Shown: in pieces, positions 16,218 to 23,657 of the stretch
Layout of the letters: every line of letters starts with the position of its first letter
How positions within the stretch are numbered: the stretch's first letter is position 1
Source of the DNA: Candidatus Stercoripulliclostridium merdipullorum
GTDB taxonomy: Bacteria > Bacillota > Clostridia > Christensenellales > DTU072
DNA length: 34,873 nucleotides
Direction: 5' to 3'
NCBI GenBank assembly: GCA_018713745.1
Contig: DVOH01000058.1
Coordinates: 1 to 34,873, forward strand
Translations under genes and position numbers: made by a program
Notes under the pieces: model-generated
The model's database searches: none
What the model was told of the DNA's origin: nothing
Seen by the model: only the letters and a program-made list of their open reading frames with translations

Positions 16218-16772
16218 TCAGCGTTCCGCAGAGGACTGCTTGAGATAAAATGCGTGCGCCGTCGTGCACCACGCTTCTTCCCCGATCTTTTGCATTGCCG
16301 TCCTGTAAATCTTTTCGCCGTCCGGACGGTCGCTTTCGATCGGCTTCAAGTCCGTTGCCTTGACTTCTTCCGCCGTCATTGCGGCGTAAATATCTTTGCC
16401 CGCGCGACGGATCATTGCATAATAGTTGCCGTGACGGCAGTCGATCAGCGCGATCACGTCGTCTTCCCCTTGCGCCGATACTTCGAGCGAGGTCATCTCG
16501 ATCATCCGCGCGCCTGTCGCCGCGGCAAAGGCGTTTGCCGTCGCTACACCGATACGGATTCCCGTAAACGACCCGGGACCGACCACAACGCCCACGACGT
16601 CGATTTCCTGCGGCGTCAGGTTCATGCGGTTCAGTACTTCGTCCACCGCCTCCAACACCGTTGCGGCGTGACGCTTCGCGTTGCCGTCGCCGTAAATTTC
16701 GGCTCTTTTTTCCCCTGCCCGTACGCCGACGTACAGTGTAGGCGAGCAGGTATCAATTAAAAGCAGATTCAT
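16218..16772 (-). CDS. tsaB: TsaB, tRNA threonylcarbamoyladenosine biosynthesis protein
   Basis: This 184-residue ASKHA-fold protein partners TsaD and TsaE in making the t6A modification of ANN-decoding tRNAs. The N-terminus LLLIDTCSPTLYVGV and the signature VVGPGSFTGIRIGVATA are clear. It is shorter than E. coli TsaB (231 residues), which is common in Firmicutes. It overlaps the end of tsaE by 20 bases. Its partner TsaE is adjacent and TsaD must lie elsewhere. Confidence 0.92.
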   Translation of the reverse strand: MNLLLIDTCSPTLYVGVRAGEKRAEIYGDGNAKRHAATVLEAVDEVLNRMNLTPQEIDVVGVVVGPGSFTGIRIGVATANAFAAATGARMIEMTSLEVSAQGEDDVIALIDCRHGNYYAMIRRAGKDIYAAMTAEEVKATDLKPIESDRPDGEKIYRTAMQKIGEEAWCTTAHAFYLKQSSAER

Positions 16773-17181
16773 CGATGCCCTCTATTGTAATCTTGCGCGG
16801 TTCGTCGCCCGATCCTTCGATCGTCACCGAGACGGGCGGGACGGGAAATGCCCGGTATTTATTCCATTCGATCACGACGACGGCGTCGTCTTCAAACAAT
16901 TCGTCGATTCCGAGTGACTCGGTTTCCGCTTCGGATTCCAGACGGTACAGATCGATATGATGCAACGCCAAGCGATCGCCGCGATAATTTTTGATCAGCG
17001 TAAACGACGGGGACGTCACCGGTTTGGAAATCCCCAGCCCTGCTGCGAGTCCCTTCGTAAACGTCGTTTTGCCCGCGCCGAGATCTCCGTGCAGCAAAAT
17101 GACTTCGCCTCCGTTCAGTCGTCCCGCAAGTCGGCGCGCAAGGTCTTCGGTTTCCTGCGGCGTTTTGGTCAGGACAATCAT
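16753..17181 (-). CDS. tsaE: TsaE, ATPase of the t6A synthesis complex
   Basis: This 142-residue P-loop ATPase has Walker A GDLGAGKTT (32-40), the conserved TSPSFTLIKNY and HHIDLYRL segments, and the C-terminal VVIEWNKY. TsaE binds and resets the TsaB-TsaD complex. Its start overlaps the ribU stop by four bases, so coupling is likely. Confidence 0.95.
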   Translation of the reverse strand: MIVLTKTPQETEDLARRLAGRLNGGEVILLHGDLGAGKTTFTKGLAAGLGISKPVTSPSFTLIKNYRGDRLALHHIDLYRLESEAETESLGIDELFEDDAVVVIEWNKYRAFPVPPVSVTIEGSGDEPRKITIEGIDESAFN

Positions 17182-17804
17182 CGGTGCAGAAGAGGCGACA
17201 GCCGTTTGTAAAGCAAGAACGTCAGAACGGATGAGGTCACCGTTTTAATCAGATTGAACGCTAAACCGAATTCAAACGCAAATTCTATCCGCACTTCCAT
17301 AATGGCGGGGGAATAGAGTTTTGCGTACATCGGCACGATCAGGAAATAGTTGGAAAGCGACGAAAGCAACGCATTGCTCAATACGCCGATCACCATACCG
17401 ATAATCGCGCCTTTACGGGTTTTGCGGTATTTATAAAAAAACGTGGCGGGCAAGACAAAAGACAGCGACACGATCAGATTGCTGAGTTCTCCGACAAAAG
17501 CGCTCGTCGAACCCAATGTCGCCATCTTGATCCCGACCTTGACGACTTCGATGATGATTGCCGCGACGGGACCCAGCGCAAACCCGCCGAGCAAGGACGG
17601 AATGGCACTGAAATCCATATCCAGTACGTTAAAGGGCGGCGGGAAAATCGGGAAGCGCGCAAACAAATACAATACCACCGACAGCGCCGAAAGCACTGCG
17701 ATTTTGACCAAATAAACCGTTACCGATCGACGATCGCGTTTTTTGCGGACAACGGCACTGCCGTCCGATGCCGGCATTGTTTTTTCTTTTTGATTGTAGT
17801 CCAT
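17178..17804 (-). CDS. ribU: RibU-like riboflavin ECF transporter S component
   Basis: This 208-residue integral membrane protein has about six hydrophobic helices after a charged N-terminal tail of about 25 residues. The segment FPIFPPPFNVLDMDFSAIP and GPVAAIIIEVVKVGIK match the RibU/FmnP pattern. It would bind riboflavin and dock on the shared EcfT-EcfA module encoded elsewhere. No FMN riboswitch precedes it: it lies 30 bases after rsfS, inside the operon, with AAGGA five bases before the ATG. A different S-component ligand is possible. Confidence 0.78.
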   Translation of the reverse strand: MDYNQKEKTMPASDGSAVVRKKRDRRSVTVYLVKIAVLSALSVVLYLFARFPIFPPPFNVLDMDFSAIPSLLGGFALGPVAAIIIEVVKVGIKMATLGSTSAFVGELSNLIVSLSFVLPATFFYKYRKTRKGAIIGMVIGVLSNALLSSLSNYFLIVPMYAKLYSPAIMEVRIEFAFEFGLAFNLIKTVTSSVLTFLLYKRLSPLLHR

Positions 17805-17834
17805 ATCGATCCTTATTAATCGTTTGATATTGAT

Positions 17835-18194
17835 CTATTTCCAGAGGGTTTCGAGGCTGTAAAAATCGCGCGTATCGCCGTTGAAGATATGCACGATGAC
17901 CGAGTTGTAGTCAACCACAACCCAGCGCGCGTCCGTAAGCCCCTCTTTCCGCGCGGCAAATACGCCCTGCTCCTCGAGCTTTTCTTCAAGATGCTCCGAC
18001 AAAGCGCGAACGTTGCTGACATTCTTCCCCGTCGCGACGACGAAATAATCGGCAATCGAACTTTTTTCGGTCATGTCCAATACGACGATGTCTTTTGCGC
18101 CCTTTTCTTCCAGAACGGCTACGACGGCGTCTTTCAGCTCCTTGGGGGTATCGGGCGTCTTAGGTGTTTCGTTGTTATTGATCGGTTGCGTCAT
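17835..18194 (-). CDS. rsfS: RsfS ribosomal silencing factor
   Basis: This 119-residue protein of the RsfS/YbeB/Iojap family binds uL14 and blocks 30S-50S joining in poor growth conditions. Characteristic segments are IADYFVVATG and ARWVVVDYNSVIVHIF. The first 20 residues form a polar extension rich in Thr, Pro and Asn. Its start is two bases after the nadD-yqeK stop, with AAGGAG inside the end of that gene. Confidence 0.95.
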   Translation of the reverse strand: MTQPINNNETPKTPDTPKELKDAVVAVLEEKGAKDIVVLDMTEKSSIADYFVVATGKNVSNVRALSEHLEEKLEEQGVFAARKEGLTDARWVVVDYNSVIVHIFNGDTRDFYSLETLWK

Positions 18195-18196
18195 GG

Positions 18197-19336
18197 TTAC
18201 TCCTTCGGCATCGGTTGCCGACCTGAATTCTTATAATAGTTATAACATTCTATCGTCAAATCGTCAACGGGATTACCGCTGTTTTGCAGATATTGCATGC
18301 CGTGTTCGACAACGGCAAGGAAGCCGCGGTCAAAATCCTCCCTTACCAGCCGGCGCAACGCTTCGATTCCTTCATAATTTCGTCCCTCTTCCAGTTTGTC
18401 GGCGACATAAACGATCTGACTCAATCGGCTCATCCCGGGCTTGCCCGTCGTATGATAGCGGATCGCCTCCAAAATTTCGGTGTCCTCTACTCCGTACCGC
18501 GTCTTGGCGATTTCGGCGCCGTCGTACTGATGAATGACGGCATTCGACTTTGTCCGATAGGACGAAAGCGGATACAGCGGCGGCATCTGCTTGGCGCAGT
18601 CGTGGAGCAACGCCGCAACAAACGCCTTGTCGTAATCGACGTCGATTTGCGATGCGTACCGAACGGCGGCAATCGCGGTACGCGCGATATGCCCGAACAG
18701 ACGCTCCGAAACGCTTGCTTTCAGACGGGCGACGATTGCGTCGTAGTCGCGGTACAGCCCTCGCTTTCCGATATAGTCGGCAACCTCGGGCGTAACGTCG
18801 GGCAATAAAGAAATACCCAACGCCGCTCGGGCTTTGAGATCGGACGACGATACCGAACGGCAATCGAAATCCACAACCCTCACGTTTGCCCCGTAACGCG
18901 TGCGGGCAAACTCCGCCGCGCGATCGACGGCGTCATACCCCTTTCTGCGCACGGCGACGATCGGAAGCATGGCGGCGATTTTTTCGGGCAGGTGCCATTG
19001 CGAAAATTTGACCATACTGTCTCCGCCGATCAGATAGACGCCGTCGCTCCCGTATTTTTCGATCAAAACAGGAAGAATGTCGGACGTAAAACTTTTGTCC
19101 AGCGCAAGATCCCGTTCGATGGAATCGACCAGGATTCCTCGTTCGGTTGCGGCAAACGCTTTAAGCATCGCCAAGCGATCGTCAAAAGAAGCCGCTTTAC
19201 TGTGCTTGTGCGGGGGGCGGAAGGTCGGTACCATAACGACGGCATCGAGCCCCAAGGCATCGCGCGCTTCGGTTGCGATTCGGATGTGTTCGACGTGCAA
19301 GGGATCGAATGCACCGCCGAAAATTGCGTATTTCAT
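18197..19336 (-). CDS. nadD: NadD-YqeK fusion: nicotinate-nucleotide adenylyltransferase plus HD hydrolase
   Basis: This 379-residue protein joins two proteins that are usually adjacent. Residues 1-190 are NadD, with the nucleotidyltransferase motif GGAFDPLHVEH and SVSSSDLKAR near the end of the domain; it makes NaAD from NaMN and ATP. Residues 200-379 are YqeK-like, with HD-domain ligands His216, His245-Asp246, His269, His295 and Asp313; YqeK of relatives cleaves Ap4A symmetrically. The ATG at 19336 gives the correct NadD N-terminus, and a longer frame upstream is ruled out by the promoter. There is no Shine-Dalgarno. It is the first gene of the operon that runs to ddl. Confidence 0.93.
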   Translation of the reverse strand: MKYAIFGGAFDPLHVEHIRIATEARDALGLDAVVMVPTFRPPHKHSKAASFDDRLAMLKAFAATERGILVDSIERDLALDKSFTSDILPVLIEKYGSDGVYLIGGDSMVKFSQWHLPEKIAAMLPIVAVRRKGYDAVDRAAEFARTRYGANVRVVDFDCRSVSSSDLKARAALGISLLPDVTPEVADYIGKRGLYRDYDAIVARLKASVSERLFGHIARTAIAAVRYASQIDVDYDKAFVAALLHDCAKQMPPLYPLSSYRTKSNAVIHQYDGAEIAKTRYGVEDTEILEAIRYHTTGKPGMSRLSQIVYVADKLEEGRNYEGIEALRRLVREDFDRGFLAVVEHGMQYLQNSGNPVDDLTIECYNYYKNSGRQPMPKE

Positions 19337-19343
19337 ATCGATT

Positions 19344-19372
19344 ATTATACCGCAATTTTTGGTGGGAATCAA
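19344..19372 (-). promoter_or_regulatory. nadD operon promoter, leaderless or nearly so
   Basis: Minus strand: TTGATT (19372-19367), 17 bp, perfect TATAAT (19349-19344), seven bases, ATG at 19336. The transcript would start on or one base before the ATG. Confidence 0.75.
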
Positions 19373-19398
19373 CAATTCGGACGCCACAAAACGACACC

Positions 19399-19429
19399 TT
19401 GACGATTAAGGCTTCGGGATGGGTAAATA
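19399..19429 (+). promoter_or_regulatory. Possible promoter of the unknown membrane-protein gene
   Basis: TTGACG (19399-19404), about 19 bp, then TAAATA (19424-19429), eight bases before the ATG at 19438. The spacing is longer than ideal. No Shine-Dalgarno precedes the ATG, so this too may be leaderless. Confidence 0.45.
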
Positions 19430-19437
19430 ATTGCGGT

Positions 19438-20193
19438 ATGAAACTGACGGATTGTATTTTGTTTTCTTGTTTGGTCGGGGGAATCTGTTACGCGGTGACC
19501 GAATCCGTCCTTCCCCAACGAATGCGCGCCGCCCTCGGCGCAATATGCCTTTTGCTGACGCTCTGTCTTTTGATGTTCTTCCGTTCTCGCTACCGCGCCC
19601 ACAAAACGCCGAGCGCAGACGAAACAATGCTCCTCTTTGCCCTGATGGGGACGGAAGCCGCCACCCTTCATCTGCAATCACTTCTCCCGCCCGATCAATT
19701 GGCAGATGCCGAATCCAACTGCTTTATTCGGATCGACGGCGAACAGCGCCGATTGATTTACAACGCCGTCCGCACGAATGCCGCAGGCGAAGAGGACGTC
19801 GCCAAAGCCTATCGCACTGCCGTTCGTCTCAAAGCGGACGAAGTCGTGTTTCTCGCGCGACAGATTCCGCGCAAGGCAATGATTCTTGCTTCGCGCCTGC
19901 CATCCCGCTTCCGCTTTGTCGATCCCTATACCTTTAAACGATATTTGTTGAAGCACAATGCTCTGCCCGAACAAATTCTCGTATCCGTCAAAAGGAAACC
20001 GATGGATTGGAAACGGTTGCCCGAAACCGTGTTTTCAAGAGGAAGAATCAAAGGATATCTCGGTATTTCGCTGTTGATGCTGGCGTTTTCTTTTCTGACA
20101 CCGCTCAAGACTTATTACCTGATTCTCGCCTTGATTCCTTTGGTGCTTGCCGCAACCGCGCTGTTGTATCACGCATTCCGTAACGCCCGCTGA
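19438..20193 (+). CDS. Membrane protein of unknown function
   Basis: I do not recognise this 251-residue protein. Two hydrophobic helices lie at about 6-25 and 31-48. A soluble region of about 150 residues follows (50-200), and a helical hairpin near the C-terminus (about 205-242) ends in a short basic tail. The soluble region has an alternating alpha/beta look, with an IRIDGEQRRLIYNAV segment, a DEVVFLARQ strand and KRKPMDWKRLP before the second membrane pair. No catalytic motif is evident. It is a single gene between the divergent nadD operon and the convergent nth-obg operon. In many Firmicutes obg lies close to nadD on one strand; here this gene separates them. Confidence 0.75.
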   Translation: MKLTDCILFSCLVGGICYAVTESVLPQRMRAALGAICLLLTLCLLMFFRSRYRAHKTPSADETMLLFALMGTEAATLHLQSLLPPDQLADAESNCFIRIDGEQRRLIYNAVRTNAAGEEDVAKAYRTAVRLKADEVVFLARQIPRKAMILASRLPSRFRFVDPYTFKRYLLKHNALPEQILVSVKRKPMDWKRLPETVFSRGRIKGYLGISLLMLAFSFLTPLKTYYLILALIPLVLAATALLYHAFRNAR

Positions 20194-20198
20194 GCATC

Positions 20199-20221
20199 AA
20201 AAAAGGGCGTTGCCGCCCTTT
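20199..20221. terminator. Shared terminator between the membrane-protein gene and obg
   Basis: AAAGGGCG (20202-20209) pairs with CGCCCTTT (20214-20221). On the minus strand six T residues follow, a good terminator for obg. On the plus strand the tail is only TTTCC, so it is weaker for the membrane-protein gene. Confidence 0.8.
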
Positions 20222-20239
20222 CCGGTTGCTTGACGCGTT

Positions 20240-21499
20240 TTAAGAAATGTATTCGAATTCGATATCGAGAATCCGGACGGTATCGCCGTCTTTTGCTCCC
20301 ATTTCTTCCACTTTTTTGATGATGCCGTGCTCGCGCAGTACGCGCTGAAACCAGCGGAAACTTTCGGGATCGTTCAGCACGACCCGGCGGGCAAGTTTTT
20401 CGAGAAACGCGCCCGTCACGCAATAGGTTTCGCCTTCCTTATGGACTTCAAACGAATTCTGATCGGCTTCGGGATAGCGGAACGGTTCAAACTCCAACGC
20501 TTTTGCGGGCGGCAACCGTTTGAGTTCCGCCGCCATCGCGCCGACCAGTTCTTTGACCCCTTCGGTCGTCGCCGCACTGATCCGATAAACGCGTTCGGCT
20601 CCGCTTGCCTCCTTCAGACCGTCGAATACATCGTCGCTGCACGGCAAATCGCATTTGTTTGCAACGACAAGTTCCGGCAATGCGGCAAGCTCTGCCGAAT
20701 AGGATTGCAATTCTTTGCGGACGGCACGATAGTCCTGTATCGGGTCGCGCCCTTCGCTGCCGCTGACGTCAACCAGGTGAACGATCAGTCGGACCCGTTC
20801 GACATGGCGCAAAAAGGAATGGCCGAGCCCTACGCCTTCCGCCGCCCCTTCGATCAATCCGGGAATATCGGCAACGACAAAATCGTCGTCATAATGCCGC
20901 ACCACCCCGAGATTGGGCGTCAGTGTCGTAAAATGATAGTTGGCAATTTTCGGCCGCGCCGCGCTGATGACCGACAGCAAGGTCGATTTGCCGACATTGG
21001 GAAATCCGACCAATCCGACGTCGGCGATCGTCTTAAGCTCCAGGCGCAATTTGCGCTCGACGGTTTTTTCACCCATTTCCGAAAAGCCGGGGCTACGGCG
21101 TAATGCGGTTGCGAATTTTGCGTTGCCTCTGCCTCCCGTACCGCCTTCGAGAATCAGAACCTTTTCCCCTTCGTCATAGACATCGGCGATAATCCCCCCC
21201 GTTTCGGCATCTTTGACGACCGTTCCGCGCGGGACTTTGACAATCAGGTCTTCGCCCGAACGCCCCGTCATGTTTTTTCCTTGTCCGCGTTCGCCGTTCT
21301 GCGCTCTGAAATGAGCGGTATATCGGAAGGAAATCAAGGTATTGAGGGCGGCGTCCGCTACAAAGTAAATGCTTCCGCCCCGTCCGCCGTCCCCTCCGTC
21401 GGGTCCGCCGTTGGGGACGTATTTCTCGCGGTGAAAGGAAACGGCTCCGTCGCCGCCTTCCCCCGCTTTGCAATAGATCGTCGCTACGTCTAAAAACAT
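20240..21499 (-). CDS. obg: Obg/CgtA GTPase
   Basis: This 419-residue GTPase acts in 50S assembly and stress or sporulation control. The glycine-rich Obg fold (1-158) includes GPDGGDGGRGGSIYF. The G domain has GFPNVGKST, DIPGLIEGA and NKCD. The C-terminal OCT domain (about 340-419) is present, as is usual in Firmicutes. AGGAG six bases before the ATG fixes the start, ten bases after the nth stop, so the gene should be co-transcribed with nth. Confidence 0.97.
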   Translation of the reverse strand: MFLDVATIYCKAGEGGDGAVSFHREKYVPNGGPDGGDGGRGGSIYFVADAALNTLISFRYTAHFRAQNGERGQGKNMTGRSGEDLIVKVPRGTVVKDAETGGIIADVYDEGEKVLILEGGTGGRGNAKFATALRRSPGFSEMGEKTVERKLRLELKTIADVGLVGFPNVGKSTLLSVISAARPKIANYHFTTLTPNLGVVRHYDDDFVVADIPGLIEGAAEGVGLGHSFLRHVERVRLIVHLVDVSGSEGRDPIQDYRAVRKELQSYSAELAALPELVVANKCDLPCSDDVFDGLKEASGAERVYRISAATTEGVKELVGAMAAELKRLPPAKALEFEPFRYPEADQNSFEVHKEGETYCVTGAFLEKLARRVVLNDPESFRWFQRVLREHGIIKKVEEMGAKDGDTVRILDIEFEYIS

Positions 21500-21508
21500 A
21501 TTCCGCTC

Positions 21509-22153
21509 CTAAAATTGTTGGGTTATGTACGCTTTGCAGAGATTTTTCAGCGTGCATCTCTCGCAATCGGGCTTGCGGGCGTGACAGATATAGCGCCCGT
21601 GAAAAATCAACGTGTGGTGCAATGTGTTCCACAATTCGGGCGGATATGCCGCGCGGAGATCGCTCTCTACCCGCTCGACCGTCGTGCCTTCCGAAAGCCC
21701 GATCCTTCTCGATACGCGAAAAACGTGGGTATCGACCGGCATCGCCGGAATCCCGAACGCAACCGACAAAACCACCGATGCGGTTTTACGCCCCACGCCG
21801 CCCAATGCGGTCAGTTCGTCAAGACTGCGGGGAACTTCGCCGTGATAGCGTTCCGTCAGCGCTTTTGCGGTCGCAATAATGTTTTTGGCTTTATTATTAT
21901 AAAAGCCGCAGCTGAAGATATAAGGCTTGAGATCTTCGGGCGTGAGTTCAGCAAACTGCCGGGCTTCCCCGTATACGGGAAAGAGTTTCCGCGTTGCGAG
22001 GTTGACCCTTTTGTCGGTGCACTGCGCACTGAGAATCACCGCGATCAACAGTTGAAACGGCGTTTGATATTCCAGCTCGCACCCGGCGTCGGGGTGCATC
22101 GCCTGCAAATGCTCGGAAATCGCTCCGTATTGTTCTTTCGTAAATTTCGTCAT
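21509..22153 (-). CDS. nth: Endonuclease III, DNA glycosylase/AP lyase
   Basis: This 214-residue base-excision repair enzyme removes oxidised pyrimidines. It has the helix-hairpin-helix GGVGRKTASV with the catalytic Lys, the catalytic Asp in PVDTHVFRVSRR, and the iron-sulfur ligands in C-x6-C-x2-C-x5-C near the C-terminus. An open frame runs further upstream, but the first family-like residue is the Met at 22153, which lies directly after a promoter. There is no Shine-Dalgarno. It leads the nth-obg unit. Confidence 0.95.
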   Translation of the reverse strand: MTKFTKEQYGAISEHLQAMHPDAGCELEYQTPFQLLIAVILSAQCTDKRVNLATRKLFPVYGEARQFAELTPEDLKPYIFSCGFYNNKAKNIIATAKALTERYHGEVPRSLDELTALGGVGRKTASVVLSVAFGIPAMPVDTHVFRVSRRIGLSEGTTVERVESDLRAAYPPELWNTLHHTLIFHGRYICHARKPDCERCTLKNLCKAYITQQF

Positions 22154-22159
22154 ATTGTT

Positions 22160-22188
22160 ATTATGCCATAATTTTCGGAATCTGACAA
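22160..22188 (-). promoter_or_regulatory. nth promoter giving a leaderless transcript
   Basis: Minus strand: TTGTCA (22188-22183), 17 bp, CATAAT (22165-22160) with TGG just before it, six bases, ATG at 22153. Its geometry is identical to that of four other promoters in the window. Confidence 0.75.
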
Positions 22189-22211
22189 CTTTTCCCGCTC
22201 TGTTGCGGCAA

Positions 22212-22239
22212 AAAAAGCGGCGCAAACGCGTCGCTTTTT
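22212..22239 (-). terminator. Terminator of the DUF3343 gene
   Basis: AAAAAGCG and CGC pair with GCG and CGCTTTTT around a GTTT loop and one mismatch. A run of T residues follows on the minus strand. It lies just after the DUF3343 stop and just before the nth promoter, so it insulates the two. Confidence 0.82.
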
Positions 22240-22251
22240 CAACTTCGCCGT

Positions 22252-22470
22252 TTATTTTGCATAAAATCCGACGAGTCCCGATATTCCGCTCCGGCGGATA
22301 AAACTTTCGACCTCGTTGCGGTATGCCGCGGGAAAAACCACACTCAATCCGCATCCCGGTCCGAACCGCCGCGGAGTGTTGATAACGGTGGAGGCGATTC
22401 TTCTTTGGTTCAGGTAATTGTATAACCTCAGCGCCTCCCCGCGTGACTTGAATGGTGCTATCGTATCCAT
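22252..22470 (-). CDS. DUF3343 small protein (putative Se/S carrier-like)
   Basis: This 72-residue protein starts FKSRGEALRLYNYLNQ and has the conserved GPGCGLSVVFPAAYRNEVESFI region with one central Cys. DUF3343 proteins are annotated as putative selenium or sulfur carriers and often lie beside YedF or cysteine-desulfurase-like genes. That fits the divergent neighbour here. GAGGAG eight bases before the ATG supports the start. The gene is a single-gene unit ended by its own terminator. Confidence 0.82.
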   Translation of the reverse strand: MDTIAPFKSRGEALRLYNYLNQRRIASTVINTPRRFGPGCGLSVVFPAAYRNEVESFIRRSGISGLVGFYAK

Positions 22471-22517
22471 CTTGCGTGCTCCTCATATTTATCGGCGGTA
22501 TCTAATACACTATATGT
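22471..22517. promoter_or_regulatory. Divergent promoter region of DUF3343 and the desulfurase-like gene
   Basis: On the plus strand TACACT (22506-22511) lies six bases before the ATG at 22518, the leaderless geometry seen elsewhere, but there is no good -35. On the minus strand CATATAGTGTA (22516-22506) repeats exactly the sequence found at 1223-1233. I cannot assign either promoter firmly. Confidence 0.35.
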
Positions 22518-23657
22518 ATGTGGATGCAAAAAGTGTACCGGAACGAAATTTACTTTGACAATGCCGCAACCAGTCGATATAAACCGCAATCCGTTATAAA
22601 AGCAATGGTCGCGCAAATGCGCGCATCCGCCAACCCCGGTCGGGGCGGACACCGATCGGCAATCGAAGCGGGAATGACGGTAGAATCGGCGCGCTCGGTC
22701 ATCGAATCGCACTTGGGTGCGGGCGCCGTCGTATGGACAAAAAACTGCACCGAAGCTCTTAATCAGGCGATTTTCGGACTGAACCCCGACGGAACGGTCA
22801 TTATCAGCACGTTTGAACACAACAGCGTGTACCGCCCCCTTGTCCGACTGGAGCAACAAAAAAGGATCAAGCTGAAAATTTTGGAAGGCGAAAACGGTCT
22901 GATCACTCCCGACGCGCTGAATGCGGCAATCGACGGCGACACCGCGCTGATCGTCCTATGCGAAGTCGGCAACGTAATCGGAACCCGTCAGCCCGTCGCC
23001 GAACTGTCGCGCGTTGCGGCGGCAAACGGAATCCCGATGATTGTCGACACCGCGCAATCGCTGGGATACGGACTTGCAAGCGACTACGGATCGGTCGATT
23101 TTGTATGTTGCAGCGGTCATAAAGGACTGCACGGACCGCAAGGAACGGGTTTTTTGTGGATCAACGGCAACCGCCATACGTTGCGGCCCCTGATTTACGG
23201 CGGGACGGGACGGGACAGCCACTCTCCCGTTCAATCGCCCGAAGCGCCCGAAGGGTTGGAGAGCGGAACGCTGAACACCCCGGGAATCGCAGGACTTGCC
23301 GCCGGTGCCGAATGGAGCTTTGCCAACCTCGGGCAAAACGCAAGGCACATCGCGATGCTGATCGACTTTCTTGCCGAAGAACTGAAAAAAATCCCCGGCG
23401 TCAAACTGATCGGTCGGGGAGAAAGCGTATTGAGTTTCAATCTCGGCGATCTCGGCTCGACGGAGACGGGAGATCGACTGAACGAAGCGGGAATTTCGGT
23501 ACGGGCGGGTCTGCACTGCGCTCCCCTTGCCCACCGCTATCTCGGCACTCTGAAGCAAGGTACCGTCCGGATCGGGGCGGGCGTCGAAAACACATTAAAA
23601 GAATGTGAATTGCTGATTGCCGCAGTCAGAAGAATTGCCGCCTCTACAGCTATTTGA
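22518..23657 (+). CDS. Class V aminotransferase / cysteine desulfurase family protein
   Basis: This 379-residue PLP enzyme has YFDNAATS at the N-terminus, His101 (FEHNS), Asp177 (IVDTAQ), the Schiff-base Lys202 in CSGHKGLHGPQGTG, and Cys334 in VRAGLHCAP as sulfur acceptor. This resembles the SufS/CsdA group and the clostridial desulfurase family found beside DUF3343 and selenium genes. It should release sulfur (or selenium) from cysteine (or selenocysteine); the acceptor is unknown. The start is either ATG 22518 or the Met two codons later. No Shine-Dalgarno is seen. The 3' end overlaps the convergent pseudouridine synthase gene by eight bases. Confidence 0.85.
   Translation: MWMQKVYRNEIYFDNAATSRYKPQSVIKAMVAQMRASANPGRGGHRSAIEAGMTVESARSVIESHLGAGAVVWTKNCTEALNQAIFGLNPDGTVIISTFEHNSVYRPLVRLEQQKRIKLKILEGENGLITPDALNAAIDGDTALIVLCEVGNVIGTRQPVAELSRVAAANGIPMIVDTAQSLGYGLASDYGSVDFVCCSGHKGLHGPQGTGFLWINGNRHTLRPLIYGGTGRDSHSPVQSPEAPEGLESGTLNTPGIAGLAAGAEWSFANLGQNARHIAMLIDFLAEELKKIPGVKLIGRGESVLSFNLGDLGSTETGDRLNEAGISVRAGLHCAPLAHRYLGTLKQGTVRIGAGVENTLKECELLIAAVRRIAASTAI

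Noticed and set aside
17805..17834. An FMN riboswitch before ribU
   Set aside because: The gap after rsfS is only 30 bases, too short for the aptamer. The gene is internal to an operon.
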